In this document: positions 24,448-33,042 of the stretch, piece by piece
How the letters are laid out: each line of letters opens with the position of its first letter
Numbering within the stretch: the first letter of the stretch is position 1
DNA from: a bacterium
Lineage (GTDB): Bacteria > Armatimonadota > Abditibacteriia > Abditibacteriales > Abditibacteriaceae
Length of the DNA: 64,000 nucleotides
Reading direction: 5' to 3'
Assembly: GCA_004172935.1 (NCBI GenBank)
Contig: SDZD01000036.1
Span: forward strand, 1-64,000
Position numbers and translations under genes: made by a program
The notes under the pieces: model-generated
What the model saw: the letters and a program-made list of their open reading frames with translations, nothing else
Databases searched by the model: none
Told to the model about the DNA's origin: nothing

Positions 24448-24481
24448 TGGACATGAGTGAGCTTTGAAACCGACTTTTGCT

Positions 24482-24514
24482 CCCGAACTCCGTGAAAACG
24501 GAGTTCGGGGTTTT
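24482..24514. terminator. Hairpin terminator between convergent genes
   Basis: CCCGAACTCCGT pairs perfectly with ACGGAGTTCGGG around GAAA, followed by GTTTT. It serves the plus-strand gene and may also end the ars operon. Confidence 0.88.
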
Positions 24515-24520
24515 ACTCGA

Positions 24521-24973
24521 TTAGCAGCAGCCGGAGCCTGGGGCGCAGGAATCGCCAGCGGGCACGAAGCACAGGTCTTTGGCGAGGCAGTCGGTGTGTT
24601 TGGTGGTGAGAACGAGCGTTACGGCAGTTTCGGTGACGTTGGCATCGGCGACAGGATATTGGGAGATGACTTCATCTTCATATTCCACTTCGAGATCGAG
24701 GAAATCGTGTGGTATTATGGCAGTGGCTTTGGTGAGAATATCGGCCATTTTGCCCGCTTCGATGCGATGGTCGACATCGGGGCCTAGCCACGCTTGCAAC
24801 TGGCAGGTTTGCTGGGTGTGGACTTTGCCGCCGCAGTCGATGAAGGTTTTGGAAACGAAGCCAACTTCGGTGATATGGAAGGCTTGCGGCACCGTTTTAC
24901 CGTTGGGCAGTTGAAGTAAAAATTGCTTGTTGCGATTGGATTCGAGAAGCGCTTTGAATTGTGCGAGTTTCAT
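24521..24973 (-). CDS. DUF6428 protein of the ars operon
   Basis: The 150-aa protein opens MKLAQFKALLESNRNKQFLL. It continues QLPNGKTVPQAFHITEVGFV, DCGGKVHTQQTC and PDVDHRIEAGKMADIL and ends CAPGSGCC. The pattern fits DUF6428, which I know as a companion of arsenic genes. The many Cys residues, including the terminal pair, suggest metalloid binding, but the role is not established. Its ATG overlaps the stop of acr3 by four bases (ATGA), so translation is coupled. Confidence 0.8.
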   Translation of the reverse strand: MKLAQFKALLESNRNKQFLLQLPNGKTVPQAFHITEVGFVSKTFIDCGGKVHTQQTCQLQAWLGPDVDHRIEAGKMADILTKATAIIPHDFLDLEVEYEDEVISQYPVADANVTETAVTLVLTTKHTDCLAKDLCFVPAGDSCAPGSGCC

Positions 24974-26100
24974 GTGTTTGTGCTTGAGATGGATGGTTGG
25001 GTTACGTTGGCAGAAGTCGCTGGAAAACCTTTCTGGAGTCGAGAGGCTACGCCGACGAGGGCGAGCATAACTGGGACTTCGATGAGTGGCCCGATGACGG
25101 CAGCGAAGGCCGCGCCGCTGTGGATGCCGAATATGGCAATGGCGACGGCAATAGCCAACTCGAAGTTATTGGAAGCGGCGGTGAAGGCCAGCGTAACGTT
25201 TTTTGAGTAGTCGGCGCCAATGCGCTTACCCATTGCGAAAGAGACAAAGAACATCACGAGGAAATAGATGGTCAGTGGCAACGCGATGAGAAGAGCATGT
25301 TCTGGTTTCGACAGAATTTTGTCGCCTTGAAGCGCGAACATAACTACGATGGTGAAGAGTAGTGCTGCCAGAGTGAGCGGCGAAATACGAGGAATGAAGT
25401 TGGTTTCGTAGTTCTCGCGTCCAACCGCTTTTACTCCGACAAACCTTGTCGTTAAACCTGCTATGAAAGGGATGCCGAGATAAATCGCCACGCTTTTGGC
25501 GACTTCTCCCATCGAAATGGCAACTGTCACGCCGTGTAGTCCGACTAGGGGAGGCAACACCGACAGAAAAAAGTAGGCGTATAAAGAGAAAAACAAGACT
25601 TGGAAAATTGAGTTGAAAGCGACGAGGCCCGCCGCATATTCGGTATCGCCGTTGGCTAATTGATTCCACACGATGACCATAGCGATGCAACGTGCCAAAC
25701 CAATCAGCATCAGGCCCGTCATATATTCGGGGTAATTATGCAAGAACAGAATCGCCAAGCCCCACATCAGGACGGGGCCAATAATCCAGTTTTGAATGAG
25801 CGATAGCAGCAGTACACGTATATCGCGAAACACACGACCCATCTCCTCGTATTTCACTTTGGCCAGCGGCGGATACATCATGAGGATGAGGCCGACGGCA
25901 ATCGGCAATGAGGTGGTTCCCACTGACAAGTTGGAGAGCGCCGTACCAAACGAGGGCACGAAACGACCAAGCGTGATACCCAGCGCCATTGCGGCAAAAA
26001 TCCACGCCGTCAGATAGCGGTCGAGAAAAGAGAGCTTCGCCCGTTCAACTGGCGAACAGTTGACGGGTAGGGAAGCGTTTGGGATGGTTTTATCGTTCAT
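24970..26100 (-). CDS. acr3: Arsenite efflux permease Acr3
   Basis: This 376-aa inner-membrane carrier of the bile/arsenite/riboflavin transporter superfamily has about ten hydrophobic segments. It exports arsenite using the membrane potential. The diagnostic text MLIGLARCIAMVIVWNQLA contains the essential Cys at residue 138. SLIQNWIIGPVLMWGLA and the C-terminal TAASNNFELAIAVAIAIFG are also typical of Acr3. It lies between arsR and the DUF6428 gene, all on the minus strand. Confidence 0.95.
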   Translation of the reverse strand: MNDKTIPNASLPVNCSPVERAKLSFLDRYLTAWIFAAMALGITLGRFVPSFGTALSNLSVGTTSLPIAVGLILMMYPPLAKVKYEEMGRVFRDIRVLLLSLIQNWIIGPVLMWGLAILFLHNYPEYMTGLMLIGLARCIAMVIVWNQLANGDTEYAAGLVAFNSIFQVLFFSLYAYFFLSVLPPLVGLHGVTVAISMGEVAKSVAIYLGIPFIAGLTTRFVGVKAVGRENYETNFIPRISPLTLAALLFTIVVMFALQGDKILSKPEHALLIALPLTIYFLVMFFVSFAMGKRIGADYSKNVTLAFTAASNNFELAIAVAIAIFGIHSGAAFAAVIGPLIEVPVMLALVGVASRLQKGFPATSANVTQPSISSTNT

Positions 26101-26133
26101 CGTGGATTGGCGATTAATGAGGCGCGAAAAAGC

Positions 26134-26457
26134 TCACAAGTCGCCCAATAACACGCGCAAGCGTTCTAGCGCGGCAGGGTTGAGGCAGTAGCACGAGCGC
26201 GGGCCATCGGTTTCGCCCTGGACTAGTCCGGCTTCTTTGAGGGTTTTGAGGTGCTGAGAGACTGTGCTTTGAGCCAGTGGCAGCACTTCGACGATTTCGC
26301 CGCAGATGCAAACACCCTTTTGCTTCAAAAAGCGAATGATCGCCACGCGCGCCGGATGGCCTAGTGCCGCTGCCAACTGCGCGAACTCAGCATCGCTTTC
26401 CTGGATAGCGGTTTTGGCGTCGCCTGTCGGCGGGCAACACAGCGGCTCGAATTTCAT
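26134..26457 (-). CDS. arsR: ArsR family metalloid-responsive repressor
   Basis: The 107-aa winged-helix repressor opens MKFEPLCCPP. Its DNA-binding helix region is PLAQSTVSQHLKTLKEAGLV. GVCICGE at residues 48-54 supplies Cys50 and Cys52, the usual arsenite site on helix 3, with a possible third ligand from the N-terminal Cys pair. Arsenite binding should release DNA and induce acr3. A palindrome lies three bases before its ATG, with no Shine-Dalgarno between. Confidence 0.93.
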   Translation of the reverse strand: MKFEPLCCPPTGDAKTAIQESDAEFAQLAAALGHPARVAIIRFLKQKGVCICGEIVEVLPLAQSTVSQHLKTLKEAGLVQGETDGPRSCYCLNPAALERLRVLLGDL

Positions 26458-26459
26458 TC

Positions 26460-26475
26460 ATCGTAAATATACGAT
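26460..26475. promoter_or_regulatory. Candidate ArsR operator
   Basis: ATCGTAAATATACGAT is an inverted repeat (ATCGTA, four bases, TACGAT) directly before arsR. It overlaps the probable -10 region (TATATT on the minus strand). Confidence 0.65.
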
Positions 26476-26676
26476 ACAATGTTGAAGATGAAAAGGGGGC
26501 GGTGAAAATGATCGTCACAGCGCTTCCGTCACAACAGAAATGGTCTGGATTGTGGGTACAAGCAGTAAAATCCCTCAAAAGTTGAGAAAAAAAGCCTTGA
26601 ATTTCTCAGAAATTATCAGATTTTGGGGTTCCTGTGACGGTGCTGTGCCGGGAGCGTAGGAAAATTACAACGAAAT

Positions 26677-26716
26677 AGCGCGCGCTGGTAGGGATCCCGG
26701 TGCGCGCTTTCTTTCT
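26677..26716 (+). terminator. Hairpin with T-rich tail on the plus strand
   Basis: AGCGCGC pairs with GCGCGCT around a GGGATCCC inner stem, then TTCTTTC. No convincing plus-strand gene precedes it in 26476-26676, only a 25-codon frame (26508-26585) opening MIVTALPSQQKW. Confidence 0.5.
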
Positions 26717-26856
26717 ATCTATGACGCTAGGGCATCTCTCCACTAGTGCCAGGTAACTTTCCTCCCTCATCATACGAGACGATATTGGGCACCTGTGCTG
26801 CAAGGGCACAGTAGGGTAGTTTCGTCCGGCTGAATGAGAGAGTCCTCTTCCAGCCA

Positions 26857-27177
26857 TTAATGTCCGCCGCTGAGTTGCAGCATGGCTACGCCGCCGATGA
26901 TAAGCGTGACTGCGCCGATTTTTAGCGTGGAAATGGGTTCGTGGAAGACGACAACACCCACACCGGCGATGAGAGCTGTGCCGAGGCCCGCCCAGATGGC
27001 GTAGGTGGTGCTCATATCCATTTTCTTGAGGGCTAGTGTCAAAAACGCGAAGCAGGTGAGATAGCACAGCACCAGCATTACGCTTGGCAGCGGTTTGGTG
27101 AAGCCTTGTGATAGCTTCATGCAGGTCGTGCCTGCAACTTCAAAACAGATGGCTAAGGCTAGGAATAGGTAATGCAT
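26857..27177 (-). CDS. Small multidrug resistance (SMR) efflux protein
   Basis: The 106-aa inner-membrane protein has four hydrophobic helices. It works as a proton-coupled exporter of cationic compounds, or of guanidinium in the Gdx branch. The conserved membrane Glu is residue 13 in ALAICFEVAGTTCMKLSQGF. The signature TYAIWAGLGTALIAGVGVVV and the C-terminal GAVTLIIGGVAMLQL are typical. I chose the ATG at 27177 for the normal family length. It lies eight bases after the TetR gene, so the regulator leads the operon. Confidence 0.93.
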   Translation of the reverse strand: MHYLFLALAICFEVAGTTCMKLSQGFTKPLPSVMLVLCYLTCFAFLTLALKKMDMSTTYAIWAGLGTALIAGVGVVVFHEPISTLKIGAVTLIIGGVAMLQLSGGH

Positions 27178-27185
27178 GTTTCCTC

Positions 27186-27761
27186 TCAGGGGGTTGCTTT
27201 GTAGGCGTCTTCGTTGATGAGCGACAGAAGCTGGTGGCGTAGCGTCTCTAAATGGGCGCTCGATTTTGTGGGTTCGAGTTCGTAGAGGGCATATAGCCAG
27301 CAACCATCAGCGGCCATACACACCAGTCGCGTGACATCGGGCGAAATGCCATCGGAGTGGGCGTGCTGGTGCCAGCGCTCGTAAGCCTGTTGCATGGGCG
27401 CCATGAATTTGGGGTCGGTGAGCGACACGGCGACGATGGCGCGCGAAATGGCGCCGATTTCGCTTTGAGCCGTGCAACCCTCCACATAGGCGCGAAGCCA
27501 ACGGCCCGCCACTGGTGAGTCGCTTCGGTCCTCTTCAGTGCTCATTTCGTCGGCGATGAAGTCGTCGAATTTTTGCAAGAAGTGTTCTATTACCGCTTCG
27601 ATAAGGGCGTCTTTGGTGGGGAAGTGATACAGTAAGCCGCCCTTGCTAATGCCCAGTTTTTTGACGATGGCATCGAGAGTGAGGTCATGCGACCCCTGCT
27701 CCGCGACGATGGTGCCAGCCGCTTCCAGAATGGCTTGCTTCCGATTCAACTGTTCGCTCAT
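27186..27761 (-). CDS. TetR family regulator of the SMR pump
   Basis: The 191-aa repressor has an N-terminal helix-turn-helix (AAGTIVAEQGSHDLTLDAIV, KKLGISKGGLLYHFPTKDAL). The C-terminal helical ligand domain contains ARPL-free but typical text such as WLRAYVEGC. It is first in a two-gene unit with the SMR exporter. A perfect palindrome 12 bases upstream of its ATG is the probable operator, giving autoregulation that a toxic ligand would relieve. Confidence 0.92.
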   Translation of the reverse strand: MSEQLNRKQAILEAAGTIVAEQGSHDLTLDAIVKKLGISKGGLLYHFPTKDALIEAVIEHFLQKFDDFIADEMSTEEDRSDSPVAGRWLRAYVEGCTAQSEIGAISRAIVAVSLTDPKFMAPMQQAYERWHQHAHSDGISPDVTRLVCMAADGCWLYALYELEPTKSSAHLETLRHQLLSLINEDAYKATP

Positions 27762-27773
27762 ATCTAGTAGTGT

Positions 27774-27787
27774 ACCGTCTGGACGGT
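27774..27787. promoter_or_regulatory. Candidate TetR operator
   Basis: ACCGTCTGGACGGT is a perfect inverted repeat (6-2-6) with TetR-type spacing, just upstream of the TetR gene. Confidence 0.8.
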
Positions 27788-27875
27788 TTGGTCTCGCAAG
27801 TGAGCGGCTTCACTAATTTTTGCCGTGCATGTTATCAGTCCCAGTTGACGGGGATTGAGGCGAGAAATTGCAGTA

Positions 27876-28058
27876 TCAAGAGGCTGTTTTAATGAGAGTC
27901 AGGCCCAGAATGATAACGCTCTCGGCAAAAATCAATGTGGTTTTTTGGTAGGGGTATTCTATGGCGACTCCTGATGTGAAGGCCAGGGCGAGGCCGAGTC
28001 CAAAGATAATTAATCCTGCAATGAATTGAAGTTGTGCCTTCGATTTTTGGGGGAGCAT
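27876..28058 (-). CDS. Small membrane protein, unknown
   Basis: The 60-aa protein has two hydrophobic helices (FIAGLIIFGLGLALAFTSG and LIFAESVIILGLTLI) and a short charged N-terminus. An upstream in-frame start at 28196 would overlap the next gene, so the ATG at 28058 is preferred. No family is recognised. Confidence 0.5.
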   Translation of the reverse strand: MLPQKSKAQLQFIAGLIIFGLGLALAFTSGVAIEYPYQKTTLIFAESVIILGLTLIKTAS

Positions 28059-28120
28059 GGAGGTAATTTCAGTATGGTTGTGGGCGAGAAGGAAAAGCAC
28101 TTTTAATGGTGCTTTGAGTG

Positions 28121-28459
28121 CTAACGCTGTTTCCAGATGTGGTGATACCAGTAGAAGGGGACGGTCACAGGCCAGAAGAATCCGGCGATTTTCCATTTGA
28201 ATTTGAGGACGCCTGTGATGTCGGGATTACGGCGCATGTGCCAGTTGCAAATCAGGGTTGCCCCCAGACCAATGAGCAGGGATATGCCCAACACGACCAT
28301 CGCCGTGATGAGCAGGTATCTGGTGTATACCTCGGCTTTCGGGTGCGAGAGTAGTGCATACAAAATGCCCGAAATAATGACGGTGAGCAGCAGGTACGGC
28401 AGGGCTAAGGAGGGGGCACAGGCGGCAATTCCCAAGCTGTGTTTGGATCGAGGGGACAT
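28121..28459 (-). CDS. Small membrane protein, unknown
   Basis: The 112-aa protein has two clear membrane helices (LALPYLLLTVIISGILYALL and LLITAMVVLGISLLIGLGAT). A short basic tail ends in FYWYHHIWKQR. I chose the ATG at 28459; longer in-frame starts up to 28753 would cover the start of the divergent glycosidase gene. It is probably paired with the small membrane gene downstream. Confidence 0.6.
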   Translation of the reverse strand: MSPRSKHSLGIAACAPSLALPYLLLTVIISGILYALLSHPKAEVYTRYLLITAMVVLGISLLIGLGATLICNWHMRRNPDITGVLKFKWKIAGFFWPVTVPFYWYHHIWKQR

Positions 28460-28642
28460 GACGAATGTGTTTGGAAGAGCGTGGAAAGACAGTTTTGCTT
28501 CGGCTAGGTGCGCTTCGCCAAATTCTATGGCTGAGCACGAAAAAAATAGGGGGGAAATTAGCTGCACACCTCTGGTATTCCTGAGACACTGTGGTTCTCC
28601 ACAACCTATTTTTGTGGCTTCCGACGGAGGCCACACTTTCAT

Positions 28643-30730
28643 ATGTTCCATCCTCATTGGTTGAGGGGCGCGCTGCTGGCAGCGAGCCTTTGCTCCCTCA
28701 TCACCGAAGCCGCTTTTGCTAAATCGAATTTGCAAACTCCCGCACAGACCCACGCGCCGCGCACGAAGCGCTCATTTGCGCGTATCGAAGCCACTTTTCA
28801 CATCCCGAATTTGCAGGGCGACCCGTATGATTTCGAGTTGAACGATGTGCGCGCGCAGATTCGATTGCCCGATGGCAAGCTGCTGTCGCTTCCCGCGTTT
28901 TTCGATGGCGGTGATGTGTGGCGAGTGCGCCACACACCGACCTCGCCGGGAAATTATGAGGTGTTGGCAGTCACGCTCGACGGTGAGGAGTTGAATGTAG
29001 CGGTGACTCCTGCGCAGTTCAAGGTTAGCGGCGCTTCCGAACCGGGGTTCGTGGGCATCGACCCCAAAAATCCACTGCGTTTCAGCTTCGATAGCGGGGC
29101 GCGCTACTATCCGCTCGGCACCAATCAGGCGTGGATTTCGGGTAAGACGGGAGATTACACGACTCGCTTTGCCAAAGTGGGGGCATTGGGGCAGAACTGG
29201 TCGCGGGTGTGGATGAACCACTGGGACGGCAAAAACCTCGATTGGGCGCCGGACGGCAAGGGCGGATGGAGTCTCGATGCGGCGCGGCGTTGGGATGAGG
29301 TGGTCGATGCTGCCGCTAAAAATGGCCTCTATGTTCAGATGGTGACGCAGCACCACGGCCAATATTCGAGCAGGGTGAATCCGAACTGGGATTACAACCC
29401 TTACAATGTCAAAAACGGCGGCTTTCTGGCGGCACCGAACGACTTTTTCACCGATGAGCGCGCTCGTACGCTGACCAAGCGCAAACTGCGTTATGCCGTC
29501 GCACGCTACGGCTATTCGCCGCATATCATGGCGTGGGAACTATGGAACGAGGTGCAGTTTTCAGACGCGGGCAGCGACAAAAAGTGGGACATCGTGGCGA
29601 AGTGGCACCGTGAGATGAGCGACTTTTTGCGCACGCAAGATGCCTATGGGCACCTCATCACCACCAGTTCCGAAATCCCCGCCGAGGTGTATGCCTCGGT
29701 CGACTACTATCAGCGCCATGCCTACCCGGCCAACCTGATTGATGATGTCAGTCAGACGCCGTTTGCTGGCAAAGAGTGGCCGGTCAAGCCCGCGTTCATC
29801 GGCGAATATGGCGGCAGTGGCGATGGAATTGGAGATCGGCCAGAAGAATGGGTGATGCACTCTGGATTGTGGGCCAGCCTGTTCAGCGATGCGGGCGGCG
29901 CCGCGCAGTATTGGTACAACGACCGAGTCGAGGATAAAGGTTGGTACGGCCACTTCGCCGCAGCCAACGGGTTTCTCAAGGCTGTCGATTTCGTCGGGCG
30001 CGATGCTGCCACACCATTCCATCCGGTGCCTATGAGCATCGACACTCCCACGCATGGTCCGCTTTTTATTAGTCCCGGCGCGGGCTGGGAAAGCGTGACG
30101 CAAAGCGAGTTCGATTTGAGCAAGGCCGCCGACATCGTTGCCTTTGCGCGCTATCCGCGTTACTTTCAGGGCAATAATCACCGCGATATGAATCCTAAGC
30201 CGCTGGTGCTGAAGGTTAACGCCCCCAGCGCGGGCGAATTGCAGATTCGCCTGACTCAAGTTGCCAAAGCGGGCGCCAACCTGCGCGTTACCATCGGCGG
30301 CAAAACCAAAGATTTCGCGTACCCTGCTACCCCCGACGACCTCAATGTTACTGACGCATTGAAGGTGCCTGTGAGTGCGGGCGCGCAAACCATCTCGATT
30401 GAAAACACCGGGCAGGACTGGGTGGTGCTACGCGATATTTCGCTACCCGGCGCCGCGACTTTGCTTGAAGGCTTCGCCAAAGCGACGCCGAGCTGCGCGA
30501 TGGGTTGGTTTTATCATCGCGCCAATGTCGAAGCCGCCACGCCGCAGGGGCAATCGGGCGGCACCGCGAAAATCGGCGCCGTACAAGCGGGCAACTACGC
30601 CGTGACATGGTGGGACACGTTGGCTGGAAAGCCGCTCAAAACCGAACAACTGAAGGCCGATAAGAACGGGCTAACCCTTCAAATTCCAGCCATTTCGCGC
30701 GACATCGCGGTGTGGGCGGTTCGGCGCTAG
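28643..30730 (+). CDS. Secreted DUF5060 glycoside hydrolase (clan GH-A, GH5-like)
   Basis: The 695-aa exported enzyme has a signal peptide (ALLAASLCSLITEAAFA). A DUF5060 beta-sandwich follows, with FELNDVRAQIRLPDGK, FFDGGDVWRVRHTPTSPGNY. A TIM barrel comes next with NWSRVWMNHWD, the acid/base Glu in AWELWNEVQ and the likely nucleophile Glu in PAFIGEYGGSGDG. The C-terminal 200 residues form beta domains. The family usually attacks beta-mannan, xylan or related chains; the exact substrate is unknown. It opens the carbohydrate-degradation region. Confidence 0.85.
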   Translation: MFHPHWLRGALLAASLCSLITEAAFAKSNLQTPAQTHAPRTKRSFARIEATFHIPNLQGDPYDFELNDVRAQIRLPDGKLLSLPAFFDGGDVWRVRHTPTSPGNYEVLAVTLDGEELNVAVTPAQFKVSGASEPGFVGIDPKNPLRFSFDSGARYYPLGTNQAWISGKTGDYTTRFAKVGALGQNWSRVWMNHWDGKNLDWAPDGKGGWSLDAARRWDEVVDAAAKNGLYVQMVTQHHGQYSSRVNPNWDYNPYNVKNGGFLAAPNDFFTDERARTLTKRKLRYAVARYGYSPHIMAWELWNEVQFSDAGSDKKWDIVAKWHREMSDFLRTQDAYGHLITTSSEIPAEVYASVDYYQRHAYPANLIDDVSQTPFAGKEWPVKPAFIGEYGGSGDGIGDRPEEWVMHSGLWASLFSDAGGAAQYWYNDRVEDKGWYGHFAAANGFLKAVDFVGRDAATPFHPVPMSIDTPTHGPLFISPGAGWESVTQSEFDLSKAADIVAFARYPRYFQGNNHRDMNPKPLVLKVNAPSAGELQIRLTQVAKAGANLRVTIGGKTKDFAYPATPDDLNVTDALKVPVSAGAQTISIENTGQDWVVLRDISLPGAATLLEGFAKATPSCAMGWFYHRANVEAATPQGQSGGTAKIGAVQAGNYAVTWWDTLAGKPLKTEQLKADKNGLTLQIPAISRDIAVWAVRR

Positions 30731-30895
30731 AACAGATACTGTGGCTTCGGGAATGGGAGTCTCGTGATGAAATCTATGTCGCGCGAGTTTTGTCCCGCGA
30801 AATGGCTGGAGCCAGTGGGGGAGGGGGCGGCGGTTTTATATCGCCCTTGTCTCCCGCTTCATAGGGGTTGCAGGAAGTTCTCGCGGACATTCACA

Positions 30896-30926
30896 TTCGG
30901 TGGTAGGGATATGGCCTACCACCGAA
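30896..30926. terminator. Perfect 12-bp hairpin between convergent genes
   Basis: TTCGGTGGTAGG pairs with CCTACCACCGAA around seven bases. The T tract is weak on both sides. It lies between the DUF5060 enzyme and the minus-strand gene that ends at 30947. Confidence 0.55.
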
Positions 30927-30946
30927 TTAGATTTACCTAGCTCTCC

Positions 30947-32074
30947 CTATTTGACGCTGAGCGGGCCGATTCGGAGGGTGTTGGCACCTGCGCCTGCGCC
31001 TAATATGCCTGATGCGTCGAGGATGAGGATTTGCTTGACCTGGTTTAAATCGAGTTGGTGGTTGTCATCTTTCGAGTCGTCGGAAGGCTTGAAGTCGGCG
31101 AAGGTCAGGGTTTTGAGGACTGGGGTTGTGCCAGCGGAAACGGGGAACACCATGTTGTATTTGCCGCCGTTTTGCTCTTCCAATTGCACTACGATGGTGG
31201 CTGGTTGCTTCGAGAGGATGTTGAACCACAAATCCTCTTTTCCGGTCAAGGCGTTGGCGGGTAATAGTTTGGCGAACGCGACGGCGTGCCCTGCGGTTTG
31301 GGTGTAGTCAGCTTGCAGCTCGTCGGATGGCGGATCTTCGGTGCGGTACGTCTTCAGGGCCACATCGCCCACGCCTATCCATGCCAGTTGCGGTTGCTTG
31401 AATTTATCGAGAAAGGCGGCATCGGCGAGGGGCGGCGAGGGCGGTTTGCTGCTGAATTTCAGGCCATCGAGAAACACCGTGCGCGTCCCGGCTTTGAAAT
31501 CGAGAGCCTTCGCTAGAGGGTTTTGGGCGTTGGTGGCCATTTGCGCGAAGAACTGGCCGAAATCGACGAGGGCCACGCCCTCGATTTTTTCGGTGTTGAG
31601 CTTGCCATCGGCATCTTTTGGGTCGTTTTTGCCGATTTGTAAGGACAGCTCTTCGGGGGTGATGATTACTTTTTGCCACTGGTCTTTGATCACCGAAAAC
31701 GCAGTCCCGAAGCGCCCTCCGCCCTGTTCTTGAAGTGCGAAAATGAAGGAGGCGTTCTGGTTGCACTTGATCCAGAAGCTCATGGTCGCCAGCGTGTCGA
31801 GCGAGCGCGGCGCCAGCGGGCTAATCAAGATGTTACCCTCGCCATTGGCAATTTGATAGTCGAATCGAAGCGACCCCGCGCCTTCTTTCACGTTGTCGGG
31901 GATGCGCTCGATTGAGGTTTTGGCGGTCTCGCCCATGGCGATCCATGTTCCGCCGTCGTTCTCGAAATTCTGCTCCCACAGTGGTTCGGGCAGTTGGGGA
32001 GGCTGTGCGAGCGCCGAGCCAATGACAGTAACGAGGGCGCCCACAACGCCCATTGCTGCGAGAGAGTTTTTCAT
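30947..32074 (-). CDS. Secreted two-module carbohydrate-binding-like protein
   Basis: The 375-aa protein has a signal peptide (LAAMGVVGALVTVIGSALAQ). Two related beta-sandwich modules of about 150 residues follow, each with WI..G, LWFNI or SFWIKCNQNASFIFALQEQG, then FSVIKDQWQKVIITPEEL or FPVSAGTTPVLKTLTF and a final VD or LD strand. The layout resembles CBM11 or complex-I-assembly-like (CIA30) lectin folds. No catalytic residues are visible, so it is a likely glycan binder for the neighbouring hydrolases. A minus-strand TATAAT at 32121-32126 may be its -10 box. Confidence 0.65.
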   Translation of the reverse strand: MKNSLAAMGVVGALVTVIGSALAQPPQLPEPLWEQNFENDGGTWIAMGETAKTSIERIPDNVKEGAGSLRFDYQIANGEGNILISPLAPRSLDTLATMSFWIKCNQNASFIFALQEQGGGRFGTAFSVIKDQWQKVIITPEELSLQIGKNDPKDADGKLNTEKIEGVALVDFGQFFAQMATNAQNPLAKALDFKAGTRTVFLDGLKFSSKPPSPPLADAAFLDKFKQPQLAWIGVGDVALKTYRTEDPPSDELQADYTQTAGHAVAFAKLLPANALTGKEDLWFNILSKQPATIVVQLEEQNGGKYNMVFPVSAGTTPVLKTLTFADFKPSDDSKDDNHQLDLNQVKQILILDASGILGAGAGANTLRIGPLSVK

Positions 32075-32190
32075 ATGCTTGTCCTGAATCAAGACGTTTT
32101 TTCGTAGCGCGACTGTAGCGATTATAGCCTAAAATCGCGTGGGGTTGACACTTGATTCTCGCGAAGGCGCCAACACGCGAAACTGCGGTT

Positions 32191-32739
32191 ATGAATGACC
32201 ACCCCAATTCCGATTCGATTGATCTCACTGACTGTGATGTGACGTTTATGTCCATCAGCCCGGATGCATATCTGCCACTTCAGGACGCTCGCGATTTAGC
32301 TATGTTGTTGACACAGGTATCGAGTTCGGTTGGAGATAAGGCGCCCCCTTCGATTTCGCTTCGTCCCTTCGGATTTAGTGTCGAAATCGAACCGGAAATC
32401 TGTTTCTCATGCGAGGGAGCGTCTTCACCACCAAAACTACGTTTGGCCTTGAAAAGAGAAGGCAGTGCTTTTATCTTTGAGGGGGATGAGTTTATGCAGC
32501 AACTCTGCAAGCAAACAGATGTGCTGAGCGGCTTCCTCTGGTGCTTTTTCGATGAGCCAAAGGTGCATAGTTTCTCCACAACAGCTTCTCCCTCTAATTC
32601 ATTCGCTGATTTCAAAACCCGGTGGATGGATTTCTTCCGGCGCGGGTGTTGGCTGTCAGGCTGCCAAATCGAATGCACCGAGCATGAGAAGTTGGAATGG
32701 GTTCATTGGCTACAGAAAAAAGCATCTACTTCCCTCTGA
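32191..32739 (+). CDS. Hypothetical protein
   Basis: The 182-aa cytoplasmic protein includes LRPFGFSVEIEPEICFSCEG and FKTRWMDFFRRGCWLSGCQI. No family is recognised. I chose the ATG at 32191; an earlier in-frame start at 32152 adds 13 residues. Confidence 0.5.
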   Translation: MNDHPNSDSIDLTDCDVTFMSISPDAYLPLQDARDLAMLLTQVSSSVGDKAPPSISLRPFGFSVEIEPEICFSCEGASSPPKLRLALKREGSAFIFEGDEFMQQLCKQTDVLSGFLWCFFDEPKVHSFSTTASPSNSFADFKTRWMDFFRRGCWLSGCQIECTEHEKLEWVHWLQKKASTSL

Positions 32740-32776
32740 GGCTTTCGGCCACACTCACACCACAGGTATCCGCACT

Positions 32777-32986
32777 ATGAAGAACCCCTTTTCTCTGCTA
32801 AGGTCTGTCGCTCTGGTCTGTCTTGTACTCTTCGGATTCATGGGGGCAGCGGGGCTGACCCTCCCCCCGCGTGAAGCCGTGAAAGTTGGCCCCATATCAA
32901 TCGGGGCATGTGCCCCTATGGTTGGTCCAACAGGGATTCAAATGGTTGAACTTCGCTTTGTCCCAAACAATTACTGGGGCTTCTGA
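32777..32986 (+). CDS. Small exported or membrane peptide
   Basis: The 69-aa frame starts with a signal-like segment (LLRSVALVCLVLFGFMGAAG) and ends VPNNYWGF. It follows the preceding gene by 37 bases. No homologue is recognised. Confidence 0.35.
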   Translation: MKNPFSLLRSVALVCLVLFGFMGAAGLTLPPREAVKVGPISIGACAPMVGPTGIQMVELRFVPNNYWGF

Positions 32987-33042
32987 GCCTCTGTTGCCTT
33001 TTTAGCAGTTTGTCGCATTGCCATTGACACCGCCTCATAATA

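Noticed and set aside
28772..30388. Long minus-strand frames opposite the DUF5060 enzyme
   Set aside because: Arg/His-rich shadow text; the plus strand encodes catalytic motifs and a signal peptide.
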